Shown here in pieces: positions 7,551-16,075 of a stretch of DNA of 64,000 bases. Each line of letters begins with the position of its first letter. Position 1 is the stretch's first letter. The notes beneath the pieces are model-generated. The model had not been told where the DNA came from, searched no databases, and was given only the letters and a program-made list of their open reading frames with translations. The translations under genes were made by a program, and so were the position numbers. Source of the stretch: Paludibacter sp. (GTDB lineage: Bacteria > Bacteroidota > Bacteroidia > Bacteroidales > Paludibacteraceae); contig JANJVQ010000036.1 in assembly GCA_024710005.1 (NCBI GenBank), positions 310,001 to 374,000 on the forward strand, in the 5' to 3' direction.

Positions 7551-8969
7551 ATGAACAGAAGAAATTTCTTACGCAACAGCTCCTTGTTGGCGGGGACTAT
7601 GTTGCTCAGTAATTTACAGTTTGCTGATGCGAAAGGCAAACCTAAACCCCGCAAAATTCCATCGAACGAAAAAGTAAACCTGGCCTGTATTGGCATCGGT
7701 AACCGCGGTGGGGATATTATCCGCGAGTTAAATAAAACAGGTCATTGTAATATTGTAGCCTTGTGTGATACCGATATGGGTGCCAATCATACGCTGAATG
7801 TCATCAACATGTTCCCCGATGCACCGCGCTATCAGGATTTCAGGGTGATGTTCGACAAGATGGCCAACCAGATCGATGCCGTTTGCATCGGTACTCCTGA
7901 TCACAGTCATTTTCCGGCCACCATGCTCGCGATGTCGTTGGGTAAACATGTTTTTGTTGAAAAGCCGATGGCGCACACTTTCAATGAAGTGGAACTGATG
8001 ATGCGGGGCGCTAAAAAATATGGCGTGGTAACTCAGATGGGCAATCAGGGACATTCGGAAGCAAATTATTTTCAGTTTAAAGTCTGGAAAGAAGCGGGCA
8101 TCATCAAAGATGTAACGGCAATTACCGCCCACATGAATAATCCGCGCCGTTGGCATTCGTTCGACTCGAACATGAAAAATATGCCGTTTGCTGAACCTGT
8201 TCCGGCTACGCTCGACTGGGATACCTGGTTGGGGACTGAGTTCTGGCACGATTACAACCACGACTATATCAACGGTCAGTGGCGATGCTGGTACGATTTC
8301 GGAATGGGTGCGTTGGGCGACTGGGGTGCGCATATCATCGATACAGCACACGAATTTCTGGATTTGGGTTTGCCGACCGAGATTAATATGTTGTATGCCA
8401 ATGGACATAACAAGTTTTTCTTCCCGTACTCATCCACCATCCTGTTTAAATTCCCGGAAAGGGGTGATATGCCCGCTTGCGACATCACCTGGTATGACGG
8501 AATTGACAATACCCCTCCTGTTCCCGCAGGTTACGGCAATGTGGAGCTGGACCCGAATATCCCACCTCCAACAACCGGACAGATTCAGCCATCGAAATTA
8601 AATCCGGGTAAAATCATTTACAGCAAGGAACTTACCTTTAAGGGGGGTAGTCATGGTAGCACACTTTCGATTATTCCGGAGGAAAAGGCATTAGATATGG
8701 CCTCAAAGCTGCCGGAAGTGCCGGTTAGTCCGTCCAATCACTTTGAAAACTTCCTGCTGGCCTGTAAAGGACAGGAGCAAACCCGTTCTCCGTTCCACAT
8801 TGCCGGTCCGCTTAGTCAGGTGTTCTGTCTCGGCGTGATTGCGCAGCGCCTGAATACCAGGCTTTTATTCGACCGGAAAACAAAGAAAATAACCAATAAT
8901 AAAATAGCCAACCAGATGTTGGTTGATACACCACCCAGAAAAGGATGGGGAGAATTTTATAAATTATAA
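7551..8969 (+). CDS. Gfo/Idh/MocA-family oxidoreductase, Tat-exported
   Basis: A 472-residue NAD(P)-dependent sugar oxidoreductase. It opens with a twin-arginine signal (MNRRNFLRN, then a hydrophobic stretch to about residue 26). The Rossmann motif LACIGIGNRGG is at about 44-54 and the family's EKP motif (HVFVEKPMAHT) at 137-139. The C-terminal domain has WRCWYDFGMGALGDWGAHIIDT, typical of periplasmic Bacteroidota members. An upstream in-frame start at 7485 would put 22 residues before the Tat signal, so ATG 7551 is preferred. It is the first gene of a tightly packed set and its stop overlaps the next start by 1 nt. Family members oxidise or reduce a sugar hydroxyl, often C3. The substrate is unknown. 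Confidence 0.88.
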   Translation: MNRRNFLRNSSLLAGTMLLSNLQFADAKGKPKPRKIPSNEKVNLACIGIGNRGGDIIRELNKTGHCNIVALCDTDMGANHTLNVINMFPDAPRYQDFRVMFDKMANQIDAVCIGTPDHSHFPATMLAMSLGKHVFVEKPMAHTFNEVELMMRGAKKYGVVTQMGNQGHSEANYFQFKVWKEAGIIKDVTAITAHMNNPRRWHSFDSNMKNMPFAEPVPATLDWDTWLGTEFWHDYNHDYINGQWRCWYDFGMGALGDWGAHIIDTAHEFLDLGLPTEINMLYANGHNKFFFPYSSTILFKFPERGDMPACDITWYDGIDNTPPVPAGYGNVELDPNIPPPTTGQIQPSKLNPGKIIYSKELTFKGGSHGSTLSIIPEEKALDMASKLPEVPVSPSNHFENFLLACKGQEQTRSPFHIAGPLSQVFCLGVIAQRLNTRLLFDRKTKKITNNKIANQMLVDTPPRKGWGEFYKL

Positions 8970-10234
8970 TGGATAGACGCAGTTTTTTGAAAAATATGGG
9001 TATGGCCGGTGGCGCTGTTATGCTGGCATCGAGTCCCTGGCTGTCGGCATTCTCCGAAACTGAAAACACCAAAAAGGAAATTGCCCGACTGGGAATTATC
9101 GGTCCCGGTTCGCGCGGTCAGTTCCTGATGAGTTTTCTGAAGAAAAATGCTAAAGTTGAGGTCGTTGCGCTATGTGATATTTATCAACCTTCCATCGATG
9201 GCGCTTTAAAGTTATACCCGGAAGCTACGGTTTATAAGGATTACCGCAAATTGCTGGAAGACCGCCGGGTGGATGCGGTGTTGATTGCTACCCCGCTGAA
9301 TACGCATTTTCAGATTGCTATGGATGCTTTCGATGCGGGAAAACATGTTTTCTGCGAAAAAGCGCTGGCCATGACCATTGCCGATTGTTACCAGATGTAT
9401 CAGAAGCATCGTGCAACGGGTAAGATCTTTTTCGCCGGACAGCAGCGCCTGTTCGATCCGCGGTATATCCGTGCCATGGAAATGGTGCAGCAGGGTGTTT
9501 TTGGTGATATTGAAGCAATCCGTACCTTCTGGTTCCGTAACAACGACTGGCGTCGACCAGTCCCTACCCCGGAACTGGAAAGACATATCAACTGGAGATT
9601 GTACAACGAATATTCGAAAGGATTGATGACTGAACTGGCTTGTCATCAGATTCAGATTGGAACATGGGCCATGCAGACTATTCCCGACAGAGTGATGGGT
9701 CATGGCGCCATAACACATTGGAAAGACGGCCGGGAAGTGTATGATAATGTGTCCTGTATATATATCTTCGACAATGGTGTGAAACTGAATTTCGAATCGG
9801 TTATTTCCAATAAGTTTTACGGACTGGAAGAGCAAATTTTGGGGAATCTCGGAACTGTTGAACCCGAAAAAGGTAAGTATTACTTTGAAAATGTTGAGCC
9901 GGCTCCCGGTTTTCTTCAATTAATCAACGACATCGAGAACAGTTTGTTTGATTCACTGCCTTTTGCCGGAACGAGCTGGGCGCCTGAAACCGCGAACGTG
10001 AACAAAGGAGAATATATTATTGGAGAGAAACCAACATCAGATGGAACCTCTTTGATGCTTGATGCTTTTGTGGAAGCGGTGATTACCGGAAAACAACCGG
10101 AGAAAATTGCTGAAGAAGGTTATTACGCGAGCGCCTTGTGTTTATTGGGACACGAAGCGATTGAAAAAGAGCAGATTGTGCCTTTCCCGGATGCTTATAA
10201 ATTAAATTATCTGAATCATAAAAAAACCGGCTGA
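8969..10234 (+). CDS. Gfo/Idh/MocA-family oxidoreductase, second copy
   Basis: A 421-residue relative of the previous protein, also with a twin-arginine leader (MDRRSFLKNMGMAGGAVML). It has a Rossmann motif at about 41-50 (LGIIGPGSRG). The usual EKP triad is EKA here (HVFCEKALAMT, 130-132), so the normally conserved proline is replaced while the lysine remains. Start and stop overlap the neighbours by 1 nt each, giving strict translational coupling. In the characterised Bacteroides 3-keto-glycoside route, two such oxidoreductases work with a DUF1080 enzyme, one making the 3-keto glycoside and one reducing the released 3-keto sugar. That division of labour is plausible here but not shown by sequence. 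Confidence 0.87.
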   Translation: MDRRSFLKNMGMAGGAVMLASSPWLSAFSETENTKKEIARLGIIGPGSRGQFLMSFLKKNAKVEVVALCDIYQPSIDGALKLYPEATVYKDYRKLLEDRRVDAVLIATPLNTHFQIAMDAFDAGKHVFCEKALAMTIADCYQMYQKHRATGKIFFAGQQRLFDPRYIRAMEMVQQGVFGDIEAIRTFWFRNNDWRRPVPTPELERHINWRLYNEYSKGLMTELACHQIQIGTWAMQTIPDRVMGHGAITHWKDGREVYDNVSCIYIFDNGVKLNFESVISNKFYGLEEQILGNLGTVEPEKGKYYFENVEPAPGFLQLINDIENSLFDSLPFAGTSWAPETANVNKGEYIIGEKPTSDGTSLMLDAFVEAVITGKQPEKIAEEGYYASALCLLGHEAIEKEQIVPFPDAYKLNYLNHKKTG

Positions 10235-10479
10235 TGAAAGACATTGTAATAAGCTCAAAAAGAATCAGGATTGAATTGATAACCCTGGCGATTTGCTTTG
10301 TAGTCGCGAACTTGCTCAATTTGTACGCGATAATTGCCTATCAAACGTCGTTTGTTGAATTATTAACCCAGTTGGGTTATGTGTTTATCTTTTCAGTCGT
10401 ACTATATATTGCCTGGAGTTTCCTGAGGGCAATTTTTTATTTGATAAAGAAACTGGTTAAATCAAAAAATAATGAATAA
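10234..10479 (+). CDS. Small two-helix membrane protein
   Basis: An 81-residue protein with two clear membrane segments (about 14-33, [20 protein letters not shown], and about 44-68), a short acidic/polar turn between them and a basic Lys/Arg-rich tail ([14 protein letters not shown]). The ATG overlaps the upstream stop by 1 nt and the next gene begins at its stop, so it belongs to the oxidoreductase-DUF1080 operon. I do not recognise a named family. Being the only integral membrane member of the operon, it could anchor or link the exported enzymes to the membrane, but that is a guess. Confidence 0.75.
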   Translation: MKDIVISSKRIRIELITLAICFVVANLLNLYAIIAYQTSFVELLTQLGYVFIFSVVLYIAWSFLRAIFYLIKKLVKSKNNE

Positions 10480-10480
10480 T

Positions 10481-11833
10481 ATGAAGAAGTTTATTTTACT
10501 AACTGTAATCGCATCTTTAACGTTAACGATAAATGCTCAGCCTAAATGGGAAAATCTTTTTAATGGGAAGAACCTTAAAAACTGGACTAAAATAAATGGT
10601 ACAGCTGAATATAAAATTGAAGATGGAGCCATTGTAGGCATCAGCAAGATGAATACACCAAACACTTTTTTAGCGACAAAGAAGACTTATGGTGATTTTA
10701 TCCTTGAATTTGAATTTAAAACCCATGATGAAATTAACTCTGGTGTTCAGTTTCGTTCTCTTTCTGATCCGGCCTATCAAAACGGACGGGTTCATGGATA
10801 TCAGTTCGAAATCGATGCATCGAAAAGGGCCTGGACAGGTGGAATATACGATGAAGCAAGGAGGGGATGGCTTTATGATCTGACCCAATATCCGGAGGCG
10901 CAACAAGCATTTAAAATAAGGGAATGGAATAAAGCGAGGATTGAAGCCATCGGTAATAGCCTAAGAACCTGGGTGAATGATGTGCCTTGTGCCAATATCC
11001 TCGATGACGTAACAGCATCCGGATTCATCGCCTTACAGGTACATGGAATCAAAGATATCAGCCAGGAAGGGAAAATTATTGCATGGAGAAATATCCGCAT
11101 TTGTACCACCGATCTCGAAAATGTAAAAACACCGGAGGCCAAAGCTGCCCCGCAAAAGAATTGCATCCCGAATACCATTTCTGACAAAGAAAAAGCGGAA
11201 GGTTGGGAATTGCTTTGGGATGGTAAAACAACAAACGGATGGAGAGGTGCTAAATTGAAGTCTTTCCCCGAAAAAGGATGGGTTGTGGATAATGGTGTGC
11301 TGAAAGTGATAAAATCGGATGGAGGTGAATCGACCAATGGCGGTGATATCGTGACCACTAAGAAGTATAAGAATTTTGAGCTTACGGTAGATTTTAAAAT
11401 AACTCCGGGAGCTAACAGCGGAATTAAATACTTTGTCGACACCGAATTGAATAAAGGAGCCGGTTCCTCTATCGGATGCGAATTCCAGATTCTTGACGAC
11501 AACAAGCATCCTGATGCCAAACTGGGTGTTGGAGGCAACCGAAAATTAGGTTCTTTATATGACTTAATTCCGGCAGCGCCTAACAAGCCCTACCGTGGTG
11601 GTTTCTTTAATACAGCCAGAATTGTTGTTAAGGGAAATCATGTTGAGCATTGGCTGAATGGAGTGAAAGTGGTTGAATATGAGCGTGACAACCAAATGTG
11701 GGATGCGCTTGTCGCCTACAGTAAATACAAAGTATGGGAAGGTTTCGGAAATGCGGAAACCGGACACATCCTGTTGCAGGATCATGGTGATGAAGTTTGG
11801 TTCCAGAACATCAAAATTAAAGAGTTAGAATAA
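10481..11833 (+). CDS. Double DUF1080 protein (3-keto-glycoside hydrolase-like)
   Basis: About 450 residues with a signal peptide ([19 protein letters not shown]) and two consecutive DUF1080 (3-keto-disaccharide hydrolase) jelly-roll domains. The first runs about 22-210 ([13 protein letters not shown] ... GVQFRS ... QFEIDA), the second about 235-450 ([15 protein letters not shown] ... NSGIKYFVD ... CEFQILDD). Each carries the family's opening LF(N/D)GK-x-W and the NSGV/I strand. The domain acts on 3-oxidised glycosides, cleaving the bond by elimination, which fits the two oxidoreductases upstream. An ATG at 10472 overlaps the previous gene; 10481 gives a cleaner signal peptide. Two domains in one chain are common in Bacteroidota. 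Confidence 0.85.
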   Translation: MKKFILLTVIASLTLTINAQPKWENLFNGKNLKNWTKINGTAEYKIEDGAIVGISKMNTPNTFLATKKTYGDFILEFEFKTHDEINSGVQFRSLSDPAYQNGRVHGYQFEIDASKRAWTGGIYDEARRGWLYDLTQYPEAQQAFKIREWNKARIEAIGNSLRTWVNDVPCANILDDVTASGFIALQVHGIKDISQEGKIIAWRNIRICTTDLENVKTPEAKAAPQKNCIPNTISDKEKAEGWELLWDGKTTNGWRGAKLKSFPEKGWVVDNGVLKVIKSDGGESTNGGDIVTTKKYKNFELTVDFKITPGANSGIKYFVDTELNKGAGSSIGCEFQILDDNKHPDAKLGVGGNRKLGSLYDLIPAAPNKPYRGGFFNTARIVVKGNHVEHWLNGVKVVEYERDNQMWDALVAYSKYKVWEGFGNAETGHILLQDHGDEVWFQNIKIKELE

Positions 11834-11885
11834 TCAGACAATCTGACAGGAAGTGTTTGTAACAGCACTTCCTGTTGTTCAATCC

Positions 11886-12692
11886 ATGCATTTTCAGCAT
11901 TTATACAAGCAAATCGATTCGCGACAATCTGTTTTTTACGGATGGTTTCAGGCCATGCACACCCGTATAGATATCGCGCTGTGCAGACTCGATGAGCAGC
12001 GTGCACTGGAGCTGACTGAGAAAATCTACGCGGAAATAAACCGGATTGAGCGCATGGCCGACCGGTTCAATCCGCAAAGCGAAATCAGCCTGATCAACCG
12101 GCTGGCTGCTGTTGAGCCTCTTCCCGTTTCTGATGAATGGTTTGCAATGATAGAACAGTGTATCAATTACAACCGGATCAGTGCAGGTCTTTTCGATGTT
12201 ACGGTAAATTCTTTGAATAATCACAAAGATGGAATTAATGAGATTGAACTTGATCCAGAGCTGAAAACCGTGTATTTTAAACATCCGGATGTACAAATTG
12301 ATTTGAATGGTTACATCAAGGGATATGCGCTGGATAAGGTAAAAGATATTCTGCTGGAAAATCAATGTAATGATGCGCTCGTTAATATGGGCAATAGTTC
12401 AATTCTTGCACTTGGAAATCATCCCAATGGGGAAGGGTGGAAGGTGAATGTGCCGGGAAAAGATAATGAGTATGTAATACTGGTGAATGAGTGTTTAACA
12501 AGTTCTGGAAATAAGTCAGATTATCGTCATATCATCAACCCTTTAACAGGAATTGCAATTGAGAATTTAAATGTTTGTTCAGTTATCACTGCGAATGCAA
12601 CTGATGGGGAAGTACTGGCAACTACATCTTGCATTGGAGCCCCGGAGTTGCAGAATGCACTTTGCGAACATTTTAATGGGATTAAATTATAA
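11886..12692 (+). CDS. ApbE-like FAD:protein FMN transferase
   Basis: A 268-residue ApbE-family protein. Visible motifs are FYGWFQAMHTRIDI near the start, DLNGYIKGYALD (family: DLGGIAKGYAVD), NMGNSSILALGN, LTSSGNKSDYRHIINPLTG and a final ATDGEVLATT. In the family this last motif is ADALAT with a metal-binding Asp and Thr; here the aligned acidic residue is Glu. Usual length is about 300-340 with an export signal; this one has none whether started at 11853 or 11886. It could act in the cytoplasm or be a divergent, altered-activity copy. It lies between the DUF1080 and GH43 genes with short spacers, so it probably shares their transcript. No flavin-accepting partner with a D-x-x-(S/T)-G-A-(S/T) motif was noticed nearby. 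Confidence 0.8.
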   Translation: MHFQHLYKQIDSRQSVFYGWFQAMHTRIDIALCRLDEQRALELTEKIYAEINRIERMADRFNPQSEISLINRLAAVEPLPVSDEWFAMIEQCINYNRISAGLFDVTVNSLNNHKDGINEIELDPELKTVYFKHPDVQIDLNGYIKGYALDKVKDILLENQCNDALVNMGNSSILALGNHPNGEGWKVNVPGKDNEYVILVNECLTSSGNKSDYRHIINPLTGIAIENLNVCSVITANATDGEVLATTSCIGAPELQNALCEHFNGIKL

Positions 12693-12698
12693 AAAAAC

Positions 12699-13718
12699 AT
12701 GTTTAGTATGGATAAATTATTGAAAATCTGTTTGCTGGTAGTTGTATTGTTAATTGTTTCGTTTGAGGTGCCGGGTCAGAAGAAGATGAGCGGAAATCCT
12801 GTTTTTGAGGGATGGTATGCCGACCCCGAGGGAATCATATATGATGACACCTATTGGATTTATCCGACAACGAGTGATAAATACGAAAAACAAACTTTCT
12901 TTGATTGTTTTTCATCGAAAGATTTGGTTAACTGGACCAGGCATCCGAATATAATTGATACGGCTGAAGTTAAGTGGGCAAAGATTGCCATGTGGGCGCC
13001 TTCAGTAATCCGGAATAACAACAAATACTATTTCTTTTTTGCCGCGAATGATGTGCACGAAGGAGAAACCGGCGGTATTGGAGTTGCTGTGGCTGATCGT
13101 CCACAGGGACCTTACAAGGACTTATTGGGTAAGCCATTAATTAATAAAATTGTGAACGGTGCTCAACCGATTGACCAGTTTGTTTTCAAAGATAAGGATG
13201 GTACACATTACATGTATTATGGTGGTTGGGGACATTGCAATGTTGTGAAGTTAAACGAAGATTTCACCGCGTTGGTTCCTTTCGATAATGGGGAAATGTA
13301 TAAAGAAGTTACACCACAAGGTTATGTTGAAGGTCCGTTTATGTTTATCAAAAACGGTAAGTATTATTTTATGTGGAGTGAAGGCGGTTGGGGCGGACCG
13401 GATTATTCGGTTGCTTATGCCATTGCCGATTCTCCTTTCGGTCCGTTTAAACGTATCGGAAAGATCCTGGAACAAGATCCTAAAGTAGCTACCGGTGCCG
13501 GACATCATTCTGTCATGCATGTGCCCGGTTCCGACGATTATTATATCGTGTATCACCGTCGCCCGATCAATGTAACCGAACGTGATCACCGGGTCACATG
13601 TGTAGATAAAATGACCTTTGATGAAAATGGTTTTATAAATCCCGTGAAGATTACTTTTGAGGGTGTTAAATCAAGAAAGATTTTATCGCCTCGGCCACCA
13701 AAGGTATCCCCTCGTTGA
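12699..13718 (+). CDS. Glycoside hydrolase family 43 protein
   Basis: A 339-residue exported GH43-type enzyme. A signal peptide covers about residues 1-26, followed by the first blade with the catalytic-base Asp in FEGWYADPEGIIYDD. The pKa-modulating Asp is in IDQFVFKDKDG and the general-acid Glu in YVEGPFMFIKNGKYYF. The five-bladed propeller fits the family, whose members mainly cleave arabinosides or xylosides. It follows the ApbE-like gene by 6 nt and ends the oxidoreductase-DUF1080 operon. Its last 17 codons overlap the 3' end of the convergent aminotransferase gene, so the C-terminal KSRKILSPRPPKVSPR is encoded antisense to that gene and is probably a read-through extension. Confidence 0.87.
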   Translation: MFSMDKLLKICLLVVVLLIVSFEVPGQKKMSGNPVFEGWYADPEGIIYDDTYWIYPTTSDKYEKQTFFDCFSSKDLVNWTRHPNIIDTAEVKWAKIAMWAPSVIRNNNKYYFFFAANDVHEGETGGIGVAVADRPQGPYKDLLGKPLINKIVNGAQPIDQFVFKDKDGTHYMYYGGWGHCNVVKLNEDFTALVPFDNGEMYKEVTPQGYVEGPFMFIKNGKYYFMWSEGGWGGPDYSVAYAIADSPFGPFKRIGKILEQDPKVATGAGHHSVMHVPGSDDYYIVYHRRPINVTERDHRVTCVDKMTFDENGFINPVKITFEGVKSRKILSPRPPKVSPR

Positions 13719-14862
13719 TTTTCTCAACGGACGTATTACAGAACGACAAGCGCATGGTGTTGTTGATCTTGCCATGCGGGTCGAATGTCTTTCCGGATAC
13801 GAAAACCACGCCTTTTTCAATGGCTTTTTTAAGTATTTCTGTTGAATCGATGCCTTCGGGCAATTGCAACCAGATGTAAAAACCTCCGCGTGGTGCGGTG
13901 AAGGTAACGCCTTCGGGCAGGTGTTTTTGCAGGGCGATTACCATCGCTTCCGCACGCTCCTTGTATTGTACCCGAACTGCATCAATATAGTTATAAACAG
14001 CTCCTGATTCTACGAATTTATGAGCCAGCATCTGCGTGAAACTGGGCGAACAGGCATCAACTGCCTGCTTGATTAACTCACATTTCTGATAAATATTCTC
14101 TGGTACTAACATCCAACCAAGACGTAAACCCGGTCCCAGAATCTTCGAAAATGAACCGGTATAACATACTTCAATGCCGGCAGGATTCATTTCCTTGATG
14201 GTGGTGAGGTGCTCCTTGTCTGCTTCGTAATACCACAAATCACTGTAGGCATCGTCTTCAATCAGCGGGATGTCGTGACCGGAAAGGATTTCTATCAATG
14301 CCTTTTTCTTTTCTAATGTATATAATGTTCCCGCCGGATTATGGAAGTTGGGTGTCAGATACACGAATTTAGGCTTTTGTTCCACGTTAGCCAGGGCTGC
14401 TTTCAATTTTTCCAAATCGATGCCGTCAGAGCTGAGTGGCACGGAAACAATATCTGCCTGATAGGATTTGAACGCGGAGATGGCGCCGATAAAACATGGA
14501 TTCTCTACGATGATGGTGTCGCCCGGATCAATAAAGGCTTTTGCTAATATGTTGATAGCTTGCAGGGAACCGGTGGTGATCATGAGTTTGTTTTCATCAA
14601 CCGGTAATCCTTTTTTTCTCAGAAATGCTTTTAATGAATTGAGTAGCTCGGGTATGCCACTGGTCGGACCGTATTGCATGGCGATTTGCTTTTCCTTTTC
14701 CGTCAGGTTATTGTATATCTCATCAATCTGATGCAGCGGAAACAGGTTGTTGTCGGGCATTCCACCTGAGAATAAAATCATACCTGGCTTATTGGCCAAA
14801 CTCATTAAATCGCGGATTTCTGAAGTGCGCAGACTATTTATGGAAGTTGAAAAACGGGTCAT
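13666..14862 (-). CDS. PLP-dependent aminotransferase (aromatic / 2-aminoadipate type)
   Basis: A 398-residue fold-type I aminotransferase. The PLP lysine is in TGSFSKILGPGLRLGWML, with the family's NFHNPAGT and EDDAYSDLWY motifs before it. The opening MILFSGGMPDNNLFP fits the LysN/AraT-like group that uses aromatic amino acids and 2-aminoadipate. It is the distal gene of the minus-strand set iorA-iorB-paaK-ACT-thioesterase, so a role in turning Phe/Tyr/Trp into arylpyruvates for IorAB is the natural reading. A repeat element (14987-15075) lies in its leader. Its 3' end overlaps the convergent GH43 gene by 53 bp. Confidence 0.87.
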   Translation of the reverse strand: MTRFSTSINSLRTSEIRDLMSLANKPGMILFSGGMPDNNLFPLHQIDEIYNNLTEKEKQIAMQYGPTSGIPELLNSLKAFLRKKGLPVDENKLMITTGSLQAINILAKAFIDPGDTIIVENPCFIGAISAFKSYQADIVSVPLSSDGIDLEKLKAALANVEQKPKFVYLTPNFHNPAGTLYTLEKKKALIEILSGHDIPLIEDDAYSDLWYYEADKEHLTTIKEMNPAGIEVCYTGSFSKILGPGLRLGWMLVPENIYQKCELIKQAVDACSPSFTQMLAHKFVESGAVYNYIDAVRVQYKERAEAMVIALQKHLPEGVTFTAPRGGFYIWLQLPEGIDSTEILKKAIEKGVVFVSGKTFDPHGKINNTMRLSFCNTSVEKINEGIPLVAEAIKSFLI

Positions 14863-14986
14863 TATATTTAGTTATTAGTTGTTAGTGGATAGTGGTTAAT
14901 TGATTTAAGATTTAAAAGTTTAGAAATTCAAACTTAATGTTTCTAATTTGGTTTAAATGCTTAATAGTAAATCGAAAAGAATATAA

Positions 14987-15075
14987 GCTTATATGTAACT
15001 TTTATGGCTTATATGGTTCAAAAATTTTCTTTTGTGATTCCTTAGCTTTTCTTTTGTGCCTTTTGTGGTTTAAAT
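14987..15075 (+). repeat. TATATG/TTTTGTG array element, copy a
   Basis: A noncoding element starting GCTTATATGTAAC, with three spaced TTATATG/TTTATGG heptads (about 10-11 bp apart), then a T-rich middle with CTTTTGTG and a final pair of 9 bp units CTTTTGTGC / CTTTTGTGG ending GGTTTAA. Three other copies are at 42284, 45910 and 51184, all in the same orientation. It occupies the leader of the aminotransferase gene. Confidence 0.7.
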
Positions 15076-15077
15076 AT

Positions 15078-15479
15078 TCAAAATTTAATCTCTGTTTTGG
15101 TGACATAGGCGGTTCCTTTGAAGTTGGCCAGCAGCGGACCATTTTCCTGCCGGATATTGATGTCGCAGTGTATTAATTTGTTGCTGCGGGAAATCTCGGT
15201 TGCTTCAGCGATAATAGTACCTGAAGTGCTTTTTTCAAAGAAATTAATGGATGCATTGATTGATAACGCTACCTTTCCATACGAATTTGTCGCAGCTGCA
15301 AAGGCAAAATCGGCCAGGGTGAATAGCAGTCCACCATGCACCACGCCGGCCCCATTCAGATGTCGGCTGGTTATTTCAACCTTCACAATGGCATGGCCGG
15401 GATTGCATGATACGAGGACAATCCCGTTTTCGCGGGCAAAGTTGTCGCCTTTGAAATATTCAAAACACTTATCGCTCAC
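15078..15479 (-). CDS. PaaI-family hotdog thioesterase
   Basis: A 133-residue hotdog-fold protein with the family's HGGLLFTLADFAFAAA helix (the HGG-x-x-x-x-x-x-D catalytic pattern) near residues 48-63, followed by INASINFFEKSTSGTIIAEA. PaaI-type enzymes hydrolyse aryl- or phenylacetyl-CoA esters. It lies between paaK/ACT and the aminotransferase on the same strand, where it would release arylacetate from arylacetyl-CoA or protect the CoA pool. This is the same association seen in many phenylacetate clusters. Length is normal for the family. Confidence 0.87.
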   Translation of the reverse strand: MSDKCFEYFKGDNFARENGIVLVSCNPGHAIVKVEITSRHLNGAGVVHGGLLFTLADFAFAAATNSYGKVALSINASINFFEKSTSGTIIAEATEISRSNKLIHCDINIRQENGPLLANFKGTAYVTKTEIKF

Positions 15480-15504
15480 GTTTAATAGTGGTTAATGGTT
15501 GGTA

Positions 15505-15543
15505 TTTAAACCTGTCAGGTTTTCAAAACCTGACAGGTTTAAA
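15505..15543. repeat. Palindromic hairpin (AAACCTGTCAGG type)
   Basis: A near-perfect 19 bp-arm palindrome with core AAACCTGTCAGGTTTT and its complement around a single C. It lies between the ACT gene end and the thioesterase start on the minus strand. The same core recurs at 46788-46820. It can act as a terminator-like hairpin for the ACT gene but lacks a clear U-tract. Confidence 0.75.
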
Positions 15544-15557
15544 GTTGTAATTGAAAA

Positions 15558-15983
15558 TCAGATTTGATAAATATCACTCGCTTTCACCAATTTCATCTGA
15601 TTTGCCTCCAATACCCGGATGACTTCCTCGTTCGATTCGGAACGAATCACCACGCTGGCAGCATTGTCGAAGGCAAAGGCGTACATGTATTCAACCGGCA
15701 CATTGTTGTCTGAAAGAATTTGCAATGCTTTGTATAAACCGCCTGGTTCATGCGGTACAATCATACACACCACATCGGTGATGTTCACTGAAAAATGCTT
15801 CTCTTTCAATGCTTTGATGGCTTCATCCGGTTTGGATACAATACACCTCACAATGCCAAAATCGGCTGTGTCGGCAATACTGAATGCTGAGATATTGATG
15901 TTGTTCTCACTCAGAATCTTTGTCATCTCGGTGAGTCTCCCGGTCTTGTTTTCCAGGAAAACTGATAATTGCTTTATTATCAT
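15558..15983 (-). CDS. Tandem ACT-domain protein
   Basis: Encodes 141 residues made of two ACT domains (about 1-70, beginning IKQLSVFLENKTGRLTEMTKIL, and about 72-141, beginning VVCMIVPHEPGGLYKALQIL). ACT pairs bind small effectors, usually amino acids. In Bacteroidota and Clostridia this short protein is regularly encoded directly after phenylacetate-CoA ligase in IOR clusters, as here. It is thought to sense aromatic amino acids or modulate the ligase. The partner is not established by sequence. It is part of the minus-strand aromatic oxidation set. Confidence 0.85.
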   Translation of the reverse strand: MIIKQLSVFLENKTGRLTEMTKILSENNINISAFSIADTADFGIVRCIVSKPDEAIKALKEKHFSVNITDVVCMIVPHEPGGLYKALQILSDNNVPVEYMYAFAFDNAASVVIRSESNEEVIRVLEANQMKLVKASDIYQI

Positions 15984-16026
15984 AATTTTTTATTTTTAAA
16001 GTCTAACGTCAGTAAATAGCGAATAA

Positions 16027-16075
16027 CGAATAACTAATAGCTAATAGCTATTCACTATTCGATATTAGTTATTCG
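16027..16075. repeat. Inverted repeat spanning the paaK stop
   Basis: Arms CGAATAACTAATA (16027-16039) and TATTAGTTATTCG (16063-16075) are perfect complements. The right arm lies inside the last codons of paaK. The same GCGAATA/CTAATAG vocabulary recurs at 33446-33518, 36262-36330 and about 44458-44490. Confidence 0.55.
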
